From Micavibrio sp. (GTDB lineage Bacteria > Pseudomonadota > Alphaproteobacteria > Micavibrionales > Micavibrionaceae), in assembly GCA_021604545.1 (NCBI GenBank), contig BQJE01000001.1:541444-605443 (forward strand): a DNA stretch of 64,000 bases, given 5' to 3'. The notes under the pieces were generated by a model. That model worked only from the letters and a program-made list of their open reading frames with translations, had not been told where the DNA came from and did not search any database. The translations under genes and the position numbers were made by a program. Positions 36,264 to 46,655 of this stretch are shown here, piece after piece; positions within the stretch are counted from its first letter, which is position 1; each line of letters begins with the position of its first letter.

Positions 36264-36602
36264 ATGAGTAAAAAGAAAGGCAACGGCCACCTAAAAATTG
36301 ACAGACAAGAGAATGAAGAAGTAATCGGACGTCTTAGGCATGCGCTTGCAAACGGAGAACGGTTTTTAAGTACAGATCTGGAGAAAGGCGGCTTTACCCA
36401 ATCTGCAATGGGCCTGATTGAAGCAGGAAAAATTACGCTAGAAGATGTCTTAAAGGTAGATTTGTCTACAACTGATTTTTCTAAATTGACTATGGGCATA
36501 AAAATTGAAGGAATTCCGAAAGCCACAAAGCGTTCTTTGATACAAACTGGTGTAGATAAAACCAGAGAATCTCTGTTTAAAAACTTTGGCGTTCGTCTCT
36601 GA
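36264..36602 (+). CDS. Small basic protein of unknown function on the opposite strand
   Basis: 112 residues, lysine-rich at the start (MSKKKGNGHLKIDRQEN), no membrane segment or signal peptide, no family recognised. A GGAG site lies 6-7 bases before the ATG, and it fills the space between pdhB and pdhC nearly exactly, ending 3 bp from the pdhB stop. It is thus convergent with pdhB and divergent from pdhC, breaking an otherwise leftward operon. It looks like an insertion into the pdh locus. Confidence 0.62.
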   Translation: MSKKKGNGHLKIDRQENEEVIGRLRHALANGERFLSTDLEKGGFTQSAMGLIEAGKITLEDVLKVDLSTTDFSKLTMGIKIEGIPKATKRSLIQTGVDKTRESLFKNFGVRL

Positions 36603-36605
36603 TCT

Positions 36606-38042
36606 TTAATCCGCATAACAAACCTTCCTTGCCGCTTCGATGATGTGCGAAGGCTGGGGTAGCGCCAGCGCTTCAATATTTGCGGCATAAGGCAGCGGTA
36701 CATCGGCGCTGCAAACGCGGGTCACCGGAGCATCGAGATAATCGAACGCATGTTCACCGCAAAGCGCGGCAATTTCCGAGCCGATGCCGGCAAACGGCCA
36801 GCTTTCTTCGACGCTAACGATGCGGTTTGTCTTTTTGACGCTTTCTAAAATCGTATGGCGATCAAGCGGACGAATAGTTCGTAAATTAATCACTTCGGCA
36901 TCAATCCCCTGCCCGGCAAGCTCTTCGGCTGCCTCAAGCGCTTTGCCAACCATAATGGAGTAAGCCACAATTGTGACATCGCTACCCTCGCGTTCAATTT
37001 TGGCACGGCCCAGCGGGATCACAAATTCATCGCTTTCGGGCACTTCAAAGCTTTGACCATAGAGCATTTCATTTTCTAAAAATATGATGGGGTTAGGGTC
37101 ACGGATTGCGGCTTTAAGTAGGCCCTTGGCATCAGCGCCCGACCACGGCGACACCACTTTCAGCCCCGGCACATGCGCATACCAGCTCGCATAGCATTGT
37201 GAGTGCTGGGCGCCGACACGAGATGCCGCCCCGTTAGGACCACGAAAGACGATCGGACAACCGAGCTGCCCACCAGCCATATAAAGCGTCTTGGCGGCGG
37301 AGTTAATAATATGATCCATCGCCTGCATGCCGAAATTCCAGGTCATGAATTCGACAATGGGGCGCAGGCCGTTCATGGCCGAGCCAACAGCAATCCCGGC
37401 AAAGCCATGTTCAGTGATTGGCGTATCAATCACGCGATCGGCGCCGAATTCATCGAGCAGCCCTTGCGAGACTTTATAGGCGCCCTGATATTCGGCGACC
37501 TCTTCGCCCATCAGATAGACGTCTTTTTCACGGCGCATTTCCTCGGCCATGGCATCGCGGAGCGCTTCGCGAATAGTTTGTGTATGCGTGTCGGTAAAGC
37601 TGGCTTCGTCGAATGGGGGTGGCTCGAGGATAGCCCCTTGCGCGTAGAGAATGTCGCGGTTTTCTATGTGCGCGCCGGAGGGTTGGGAAACATTCATGTC
37701 ATTCTGAGGAAGCGCAGCGACTGAAGAATCTCCCTGACTTGGCGGAGATCCTTCGCTTGCGCTCAGGATGACATCATCTGAAATATCATCAGCACTCTCC
37801 CCCTCCTCTACCAACATGGCAATCGGTGTGTTGACGGCCACACCTTCGGTGCCCTCAGAAATCAGAATTTTACCAATGATACCCTCATCAACCGCCTCGA
37901 CCTCCATCGTCGCCTTGTCGGTTTCAATCTCGGCAATGACGTCGCCCGCTTCGACTTTATCGCCTTCGGCCTTGTGCCATTTGGCCAAATTGCCTTCGGT
38001 CATGGTCGGAGAGAGGGCCGGCATGAGGATCGGTGTTGGCAT
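36606..38042 (-). CDS. pdhB: Pyruvate dehydrogenase E1 beta with N-terminal lipoyl domain
   Basis: 478 residues. Residues 1-76 are a lipoyl domain (lysine in [11 protein letters not shown]) as in other alphaproteobacterial PdhB proteins. A linker of about 70 residues follows and contains a 25-residue insertion, 91-115, encoded by a palindromic repeat. From about 148 comes the transketolase-type E1-beta domain ([60 protein letters not shown]) and the C-terminal transketolase_C domain ([11 protein letters not shown]). With PdhA it decarboxylates pyruvate with thiamine diphosphate. Its ATG shares one base with the SUKH-gene stop. Confidence 0.95.
   Translation of the reverse strand: MPTPILMPALSPTMTEGNLAKWHKAEGDKVEAGDVIAEIETDKATMEVEAVDEGIIGKILISEGTEGVAVNTPIAMLVEEGESADDISDDVILSASEGSPPSQGDSSVAALPQNDMNVSQPSGAHIENRDILYAQGAILEPPPFDEASFTDTHTQTIREALRDAMAEEMRREKDVYLMGEEVAEYQGAYKVSQGLLDEFGADRVIDTPITEHGFAGIAVGSAMNGLRPIVEFMTWNFGMQAMDHIINSAAKTLYMAGGQLGCPIVFRGPNGAASRVGAQHSQCYASWYAHVPGLKVVSPWSGADAKGLLKAAIRDPNPIIFLENEMLYGQSFEVPESDEFVIPLGRAKIEREGSDVTIVAYSIMVGKALEAAEELAGQGIDAEVINLRTIRPLDRHTILESVKKTNRIVSVEESWPFAGIGSEIAALCGEHAFDYLDAPVTRVCSADVPLPYAANIEALALPQPSHIIEAARKVCYAD
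37698..37772. repeat. 75-bp palindromic element inserted in frame in pdhB
   Basis: Imperfect palindrome. The outer arms GTCATTCTGAG and CTCAGGATGAC pair with one G-T wobble, the inner arms GAAGAATCTCC and GGAGATCCTTC pair with one mismatch, and the loop is 10 bases. The pattern (GTCATCCTGAGC...GAAGGATCTCC) resembles dispersed palindromes known from many bacterial genomes and, in concept, the protein-coding palindromic elements of Rickettsia. It is exactly 25 codons and begins at a codon boundary (residue 91 of PdhB), reading [15 protein letters not shown] and so on. I saw no second copy in this window. Confidence 0.8.
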
Positions 38043-38479
38043 TATTCGCTTTCACCTTCTAAATATTCATTAATCCAAACTTGTTCGATCCATTCCCAAA
38101 TATTGCTCCATTTTTCTTCTGTATAATTGGAAATATCATGAGACCAAAAAAGAACCTCACCTGTACTCGTGAGGCAATAAAAATCAGCATTATCGTGACA
38201 TATCGGAAGGACATCTTGAGGAAGCTCATAAGCTTTAGAGTTTTCTATGACTTCTGTAAGTGAATCATGTGCTTCTAAATTAGTAATTTGAACAGGCTCT
38301 TTTATACCAAAAACTACATTACTGGCAGCCAATAAATACTTTTTAAAATCATCATGAAAATTAAGGCCTAGACTTTTTTCTATCTCCAGCACCTGATCTT
38401 CGGAAGGCAAACTTTTAGGTATAGGCACTTCTTCAGCTAAAGATTTTAATCTTGCAATTATCTCATCTGCTTTACTCAT
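38042..38479 (-). CDS. SUKH (SMI1/KNR4-like) protein between pdhA and pdhB
   Basis: 145 residues with the SMI1/KNR4 pattern: [23 protein letters not shown] near residues 32-55, then [25 protein letters not shown] and a C-terminal IWEWIEQVW helix. Bacterial SUKH proteins are best known as immunity proteins of polymorphic and contact-dependent toxins, but some are housekeeping. Its ribosome site GGAGG lies within the last codons of pdhA, and the stop shares a base with the pdhB start, so it is fully embedded in the pdh operon. No toxin gene is adjacent. The fold assignment is by pattern only. Confidence 0.72.
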   Translation of the reverse strand: MSKADEIIARLKSLAEEVPIPKSLPSEDQVLEIEKSLGLNFHDDFKKYLLAASNVVFGIKEPVQITNLEAHDSLTEVIENSKAYELPQDVLPICHDNADFYCLTSTGEVLFWSHDISNYTEEKWSNIWEWIEQVWINEYLEGESE

Positions 38480-38481
38480 AA

Positions 38482-39507
38482 CTAAACCTCCACCAAAACA
38501 TCGGTCCAGAGCTCGGACGGGTCGGGCTCAGGGGACTCCTGCGCGAATTGCGCAGCTTCGGCTACGATCTCTTTAATCTCTTTATCTATTTCCTTGATAT
38601 CGTCTTCGGGTACTTTGGCTGCCAGAAGCGTTTCTTTGAGGTGCGTTATCGGGTCACGCTCTTCCTTGAAACTGCTAACTTCTTCTTTGGTGCGGTATTT
38701 TGCCGGGTCAGACATCGAATGGCCACGATATCTATAGGTCATCACCTCGAGAATATACGGCCCGTTGCCCGAGCGAATATAATCGAGCGCCTGCTTCGCC
38801 GCTTTTTGTACTTCGAACACATCCATGCCGTCGACCTGTTCGCCGGGAATGCCGTAGCCTTCACCGCGTTTGTAGAGCTGCCCGGCCGCGGCGCGGTGAA
38901 CGGAAGTGCCCATGCCATATTGATTATTCTCAATCACGAACAGCACCGGCAAATCCCATAGCGCGGCCATATTGTAGCATTCAGCGACCTGGCCCTGATT
39001 GGCGGCGCCATCACCCATATAGGCCACGGCCACGCCTTTGTCTTTTTTGTATTTATGCGCAAAGCCGAGGCCGGTGCCGATAGAGGTTGAAGCGCCAACA
39101 ATACCATGACCGCCAAAGAAACCTTCTTCGCGGCTGAACATATGCATCGAGCCGCCCTTGCCGCGTGAGTATCCTGTGACACGACCCGTGAGCTCGGCCA
39201 TGATGCCGCGCGGCTCCATTCCGCAAGCCAGCATATGGGCGTGATCGCGATAGGATGTGACAACGGTGTCCTGCTTTTCTTGCACGGATGTGATGCCGGT
39301 GACGACAGCCTCTTGTCCTATGTAGAGGTGGCAAAACCCGCCGATAAAACCCATGCCATAAAGCTGCCCGGCCTTTTCTTCAAAGCGACGGATCAGCAGC
39401 ATATCGCGGTAGAGTTTTTTGAGGTCGTCCTGACTTGGTGTTTTGCTCTGGGGCGCGCCGCTCGACTTTTTTGGCTCTTTTTTCTTCTTTTTTTGCGTAG
39501 CGGCCAA
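38482..39507 (-). CDS. pdhA: Pyruvate dehydrogenase E1 alpha
   Basis: Thiamine-diphosphate subunit pairing with PdhB. The motif GDGAANQGQVAECYNMAALWDLPVLFVIENN binds the cofactor and magnesium, TSYRDHAHMLACG and RGKGGSMHMFS shape the active site, and YRYRGHSMSDPAKYR is the phosphorylation-loop region. The first available codon is TTG at 39549 without a ribosome site. A TTG at 39507 has GGAG six bases upstream and gives about 341 residues, so it is used here; both leave a lysine-rich N-terminus. It heads the pdh operon. Confidence 0.94.
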   Translation of the reverse strand: MAATQKKKKKEPKKSSGAPQSKTPSQDDLKKLYRDMLLIRRFEEKAGQLYGMGFIGGFCHLYIGQEAVVTGITSVQEKQDTVVTSYRDHAHMLACGMEPRGIMAELTGRVTGYSRGKGGSMHMFSREEGFFGGHGIVGASTSIGTGLGFAHKYKKDKGVAVAYMGDGAANQGQVAECYNMAALWDLPVLFVIENNQYGMGTSVHRAAAGQLYKRGEGYGIPGEQVDGMDVFEVQKAAKQALDYIRSGNGPYILEVMTYRYRGHSMSDPAKYRTKEEVSSFKEERDPITHLKETLLAAKVPEDDIKEIDKEIKEIVAEAAQFAQESPEPDPSELWTDVLVEV

Positions 39508-39648
39508 TTTGTTCTCCGGCTGGGTGATGTCCCGTAAATCATTCTTCAAATAACACAGAATGGTTACAACATTTCCTAAACCTGTTCCAGAAGAAACCGG
39601 GATTATTGCACTGCGAAATATTGAAATTACTCCAAACTGTCTGGGAAA

Positions 39649-39960
39649 TTATTCGGTGAGGATGGTTTTTTCGTCGGGGTGGCGATAGCCCAAAACAAGG
39701 CGTACCCTTTCCTCCAGCAGATCACGGTTGATCGTACCAGGGCGCATCATAACCACTTTTTCTTCAATGGTCTCGCGCTTGGATTTGAGGATTTTGTATT
39801 CATCTGCGGTTTTTGAAATGACACTGTTTAGCGACATTAAACGCAAATAGCTACGATTGCCCTGAATCGTGTGGTAGGAAAAATAAATGGTAAGGCATAT
39901 TCCAATCAAGAAGATCAGGTTCTGGCGGATCACATAGCGTTGTTGGTATAGCGCGTTCAT
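39649..39960 (-). CDS. ftsB: FtsB/DivIC-like septum formation protein
   Basis: 103 residues: short cytoplasmic N-terminus, one membrane helix (LIFLIGICLTIYFSYHTIQG), then a coiled coil (SVISKTADEYKILKSKRETIEEKV) and an RVRLVLGYRHPDE tail typical of alphaproteobacterial FtsB. It would form the FtsQLB divisome complex. Location between eno/yqgE and pdhA matches the common eno-ftsB-pdhA order of alphaproteobacteria. Confidence 0.88.
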   Translation of the reverse strand: MNALYQQRYVIRQNLIFLIGICLTIYFSYHTIQGNRSYLRLMSLNSVISKTADEYKILKSKRETIEEKVVMMRPGTINRDLLEERVRLVLGYRHPDEKTILTE

Positions 39961-40095
39961 GACTCTATAGAATCACATTTGAGTCTTGTGGACAAGTCAA
40001 AAAATACAATTGATTCAATGGCTTAATGAGTACATACCAAGAACGAAATGCGCTAAGTGACTCTTTTGACTCATAAAAATCCCAAGCGAATTTTT

Positions 40096-40719
40096 TTAAG
40101 CTCCCGCCTCTTTTGCAGGCTGCTCTTCCGACACACGCTCCATGGCTTTTTTCCAAACGCGCGTTGATTTGGTTCTAAACATCAAGCTTGGATCATAATC
40201 AATCACACCCCAGGTGCCGCGGGCGATCTCGCGGTTCAACTGCCAGACACCCCAGCCGGAATAGCCCATGAACAGCCGCAGAGGGTTTTTATTCTGATTT
40301 TTTTCAAACACTTCGATTAAATCCGGTTGCGCCTTTCTGGCATCATCAACAGGCGTCACCACAAAACCCTGTGGTAATTCTTCGGCTTTGAGTAGTAATG
40401 AATTTTCTTTCTCTACATTAACCGGCCCACCTTCATAAAGATGGACGTACCATTTCTTCTCCGGGAAATCGTGGTCGACTTTGGCCTTGCGGATCGGTTT
40501 GTTAATGACGACACCGCGCGCACCCCAAAAATTGTGATGGCTGAGGTAAATCACTGTTTCTTCAAAGGGTGAGCCTTCAACAGCGCTCGTCGCCACAAGG
40601 AATTTCCCTTCATGTCCTTTGTACATGTTGGCAATACTGGGCAAGGCGATAAGCAGCGCCGCAAAGAAAAGGTAATAGCGGGCTTGCCGCGGCGTTATTT
40701 TTAATTTCTTGAAAGGCAT
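40096..40719 (-). CDS. YqgE/AlgH (UPF0301) protein with an added N-terminal membrane helix
   Basis: 207 residues. The family core (FLVATSAVEGSPFEETVIYLSHHNFWGARGVVINKP, ending GYSGWGVWQLNREIARGTW) is complete. Members usually start right at this core; here 35 residues precede it, including a hydrophobic helix (YYLFFAALLIALPSIANMY). An AGGAG site before the first ATG supports the longer form; the internal ATG at residue 32 is the alternative. If real, the protein is membrane-anchored. Cellular role of the family is unsettled. Located between eno and ftsB. Confidence 0.85.
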   Translation of the reverse strand: MPFKKLKITPRQARYYLFFAALLIALPSIANMYKGHEGKFLVATSAVEGSPFEETVIYLSHHNFWGARGVVINKPIRKAKVDHDFPEKKWYVHLYEGGPVNVEKENSLLLKAEELPQGFVVTPVDDARKAQPDLIEVFEKNQNKNPLRLFMGYSGWGVWQLNREIARGTWGVIDYDPSLMFRTKSTRVWKKAMERVSEEQPAKEAGA

Positions 40720-40733
40720 CTTACTCTCCTTAA

Positions 40734-42065
<1,332 letters not shown>

Positions 42066-42108
42066 TTAGTAAATCTGAGGCTTTTCTAGCATAGCTTATT
42101 GGAAAATT

Positions 42109-42498
42109 CTAGGCTTCTTCGTCAACCAGCGATCCAGTCAACGTATCCTCGGCTGTGCTCTCTTCAGCACGCAGGAACGGTGCAAGCTGATCATCGGAAA
42201 AGCGAGAGCGAAGCGCCAGTATCTGTTGCTGCGCCCCTTCAATTGTGGCGTTGGCACCAACGGCCAGAGATAAAATCTGATTACCAAGAGATGAGGACTG
42301 ACTGAGATACTGGGCATTAAGGGCTCTGGCGCCGGAAGAAATACCAAAACCACCAACGCGCAAAGCATTACGGCCTGCCTCTAAAAGGCTGGCAGTGTCT
42401 CCACTTTGACTGAGGACGGTTGGCGCAGATGGCGCAATACCCCGGCTATTGGCCAGGGTCGAGGCGTTTAAAAACTGTGATGCTCCTGCAACTCTCAA
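42109..42498 (-). CDS. Small protein of unknown function, TTG start
   Basis: 129 residues from a TTG codon (42496-42498) with a strong AAAGGAG site eight bases upstream. Alanine/serine-rich helical sequence (GISSGARALNAQYLSQSSSLGNQILSLAVGANATIEGAQQQILALRSRF) and an acidic tail. The helix periodicity is reminiscent of flagellar axial proteins, but I cannot assign a family. No membrane segment. It lies between kdsA and eno and may be cotranscribed with kdsA, 28 bp upstream. Confidence 0.62.
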   Translation of the reverse strand: MRVAGASQFLNASTLANSRGIAPSAPTVLSQSGDTASLLEAGRNALRVGGFGISSGARALNAQYLSQSSSLGNQILSLAVGANATIEGAQQQILALRSRFSDDQLAPFLRAEESTAEDTLTGSLVDEEA

Positions 42499-42526
42499 TT
42501 CAGCAACTCCTTTGCTTATACCTCTA

Positions 42527-43357
42527 TTATACCCTTTTTTTGGCGATTTTGTCTATTTCCATTAATTCTGCCAAAAGAGCCCCCATATCTTGCAATTTCA
42601 CCATATTTGGGCCGTCTGAAGGCGCATTATCAGGGTCCTGATGGGTTTCCATGAATACACCGGCAACACCTACGGCCATAGCGGCACGAGCCAAAACCGG
42701 CACCATTTCACGGTCGCCGCCCGATGTTGTACCCTGCCCGCCCGGTTGCTGCACCGAATGGGTGGCATCAAAAATCACCGGATAGCCGGTTTTTTGCATG
42801 ATCGGGATCGCGCGCATATCGGAGACCAGCGTATTGTAGCCAAAGCTCGCGCCGCGCTCACAGAGCATAATGTTGTCATTGCCGCTGTCGGAGAGTTTGG
42901 CGGCAACGTTCTCCATGTCCCATGGGGCGAGGAATTGGCCCTTTTTTACATTGATCGCTTTGCCGGTTTTGGCGGCGGCGATCAGGAGGTCTGTCTGACG
43001 GCAGAGGAAAGCCGGAATTTGAAGGACATCCACAGCCTCGCCGACTTCGGCGCAATGCTCAGGCAGATGGACGTCGGTGATGGTCGGGACGCTAAATTCT
43101 TTTTTGATGTCGGCAAAGATGGGGAGTGCCTTTTCAAGGCCAAGGCCTCGCTGGGTTTTGATCGAGGTGCGGTTGGCCTTGTCAAAGGATGTTTTGTAGA
43201 TGAAGCCAATGCCAAGTTTTTTGGTCAGCTCAGCCAGCGCGCCACACATCTCAAACGCATGATCCCGGCTTTCCATCTGGCACGGCCCGGCAATCAGCGT
43301 AAAGGGCCGATTGTTGGCGATTTCAATGTTTTGAACTGTGACTGTTTTCATGAGCAT
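42527..43357 (-). CDS. kdsA: 3-deoxy-D-manno-octulosonate 8-phosphate synthase
   Basis: Condenses PEP with arabinose 5-phosphate for the Kdo of LPS. 276 residues with [65 protein letters not shown] and the DxHxxP-like ending. The cysteine in AGPCQMES could support a metal-dependent class, but this cannot be settled by eye. Two ATG codons (43357, 43351) are possible starts. Gene order kdsA-eno is common in alphaproteobacteria. Confidence 0.95.
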   Translation of the reverse strand: MLMKTVTVQNIEIANNRPFTLIAGPCQMESRDHAFEMCGALAELTKKLGIGFIYKTSFDKANRTSIKTQRGLGLEKALPIFADIKKEFSVPTITDVHLPEHCAEVGEAVDVLQIPAFLCRQTDLLIAAAKTGKAINVKKGQFLAPWDMENVAAKLSDSGNDNIMLCERGASFGYNTLVSDMRAIPIMQKTGYPVIFDATHSVQQPGGQGTTSGGDREMVPVLARAAMAVGVAGVFMETHQDPDNAPSDGPNMVKLQDMGALLAELMEIDKIAKKRV

Positions 43358-43437
43358 AGGAATGGCATAGAAAACAGCTATGGGTCAAAGGTTTCTAGCT
43401 TTTTGATAAATAAAGTAGAAAAATCTTAAATTTCCTA

Positions 43438-43467
43438 TTGAATAAAATTTCACAGCTATGCTATGAA
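43438..43467 (+). promoter_or_regulatory. Candidate promoter of the small gene at 43507
   Basis: TTGAAT (43438-43443), 18-base spacer, TATGAA (43462-43467), in an AT-rich gap between kdsA and the small gene and about 40 bases before its ATG. Moderate match only. Confidence 0.35.
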
Positions 43468-43506
43468 ATAACGCTTGCTAGTAAAAATATGAAAAAGGAG
43501 CTTTAA

Positions 43507-43740
43507 ATGTCTAACCGTCCGTTTCAAAGAGAGTCACATAAAACTGATAATACAACTCATGATATCAATACACTGCCTGGCTTGCGCCACGTTCTTAGTG
43601 CTGCGGCTGAAAAAGGTACGCGCCTAAGCAAAGAAGCACGCGATGTTGTAAACTGCAAACCCGTACATGGTGCTGCCCTGTCGAAAGCAAGAACTTTTGC
43701 TAAAAATACTGAAGATCCTAATCCAAATCCTATGGCTTAA
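43507..43740 (+). CDS. Small basic orphan protein
   Basis: 77 residues, polar and basic, no membrane segment, no family recognised (INTLPGLRHVLSAAAEKGTRLSKEARDVV). The AAAGGAG site is seven bases before the ATG and an AT-rich promoter-like gap precedes it, so expression is plausible despite the small size. It is a lone rightward gene between leftward kdsA and pyrG, its stop 4 bp from the pyrG stop. Confidence 0.6.
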   Translation: MSNRPFQRESHKTDNTTHDINTLPGLRHVLSAAAEKGTRLSKEARDVVNCKPVHGAALSKARTFAKNTEDPNPNPMA

Positions 43741-43744
43741 CATC

Positions 43745-45388
<1,644 letters not shown>

Positions 45389-45778
45389 CTATTCAGCGAT
45401 AGGTACATCAGGAATGGTGATCGCACCATCTTTACCCACTTTAACTTTTCCGGTGCCAGCTGCTTTTTTAGCTTTTGTCTCGCCTTCAACAACTTCTTCT
45501 ATAATCGGCGCTTCCAGTCCTTCGAGAATACCCTCCCGGTCACGACTATGCGTTCCAGCCAGAATGCCCAAAAGCAGACTGGTTGAAAAGAAGGCAAAAG
45601 CGCAAATGCCAGTCGCGCGCGATAGCAGATTGGCCGTACCTTTGGCTGACGCCAAACCACCCATGCCGCCGCCTCCGCCGCCAATACCAAGACCGCCTCC
45701 TTCAGAGCGCTGAAGCAGGACCAACCCGATTATGGCGAGGGCTAAAAATAGATGAATTACGAGAACAACTGACTCCAT
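45389..45778 (-). CDS. secG: Preprotein translocase subunit SecG
   Basis: 129 residues with two membrane helices (VLVIHLFLALAIIGLVLLQ and ATGICAFAFFSTSLLLGILAG) around the SecG loop RSEGGGLGIGGGGGGMGGLASAKGTANLLSR. The C-terminal tail is alanine/lysine-rich and longer than in E. coli, common in this class. It assists SecYE in protein export. Located 15 bp before pyrG and 20 bp after tpiA, the conserved tpiA-secG-pyrG order. Confidence 0.93.
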   Translation of the reverse strand: MESVVLVIHLFLALAIIGLVLLQRSEGGGLGIGGGGGGMGGLASAKGTANLLSRATGICAFAFFSTSLLLGILAGTHSRDREGILEGLEAPIIEEVVEGETKAKKAAGTGKVKVGKDGAITIPDVPIAE

Positions 45779-45798
45779 GGGCCTATTTTCTATTCTTT

Positions 45799-46554
45799 TT
45801 AAGCGGCGCGTGCAATAGCTAAAAAAGCTTCCGCATCAAGGCTGGCACCACCAATCAGCCCACCATCCACATTCGGCGTCGCCAGCAACTTTTTTGCATT
45901 ATCCGGCTTCATCGAACCGCCATATAAAATACGCATATTTTCAGCTATTTCAAGACGTTCCACCAGTTTCTTACGAATAAATTCGTGCATGTCTTTCACA
46001 TCATCCGGTGTGGCTGTTTTTCCGGTTCCAATGGCCCATACCGGCTCATAAGCTATGACTGTGTTTAAAATCGTTGCGCTTTCAGGCAAGGATTCCAGCA
46101 GTTGACTGCCAACAACGTCTTTTTCAGCCCCCGATTCACGCTCTGATTCCTGCTCACCGATGCAAATAATGGCCTTCAGGCCTTCAGAATGAGCCACGGC
46201 CGCCTTACTTTTCACAGTTTCGTTGGTCTCACCATGATATTGGCGGCGCTCTGAATGACCCAATATTACATATTCACAGCCAAAATCCCGCAGCATATAG
46301 GCTGAGGTGTCCCCGGTATACGCGCCATTGCCGTTGAAGGAGCAGTCCTGTGCTCCGTAAGTGAGCGGTGAATCAGCCTCAGTCAACATTTCCTTGGCCA
46401 CGCCGATATGAATGAAAGGCGGAAAAATAACCAGATCGCATGTATCTTCCAGACTAGGATCAGCCTCTATCCCTTTTAGGATATTCTCCGTCAGGTTCCT
46501 GGTTTCAGCCCAGGACCCGTTCATTTTCCAATTCCCTGCGATCAGCTTTTTCAT
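45799..46554 (-). CDS. tpiA: Triosephosphate isomerase
   Basis: 251-residue TIM barrel: AGNWKMNG with the catalytic lysine, LGHSERRQ with the catalytic histidine, AYEPVWAIGTGKTATPD with the catalytic glutamate, and YGGSMKPDNAKKLL and GGLIGGASL binding phosphate. Normal length. Divergent from the PpiD-like gene with about 100 bp between starts. Confidence 0.97.
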   Translation of the reverse strand: MKKLIAGNWKMNGSWAETRNLTENILKGIEADPSLEDTCDLVIFPPFIHIGVAKEMLTEADSPLTYGAQDCSFNGNGAYTGDTSAYMLRDFGCEYVILGHSERRQYHGETNETVKSKAAVAHSEGLKAIICIGEQESERESGAEKDVVGSQLLESLPESATILNTVIAYEPVWAIGTGKTATPDDVKDMHEFIRKKLVERLEIAENMRILYGGSMKPDNAKKLLATPNVDGGLIGGASLDAEAFLAIARAA

Positions 46555-46655
46555 AGCTTCTCCTCTTGCTCCTTTAAATGCAGGTTCTTATAGTGCATGA
46601 TCGAAAACGTTTTGGGAATACTCATCGTCACGAATACAGGAAAGTAAGTTTTATT

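Noticed and set aside
36161-36703. 180-residue reverse open frame across the pdhB-pdhC gap
   Set aside because: It overlaps the better supported forward gene at 36264-36602 and has no conserved features; a weaker alternative for this interval.
39965-40156. 63-residue reverse-strand open frame between ftsB and the yqgE-like gene
   Set aside because: It overlaps the 3' end of the yqgE-like gene in another frame, has no ribosome site and no recognisable protein features.
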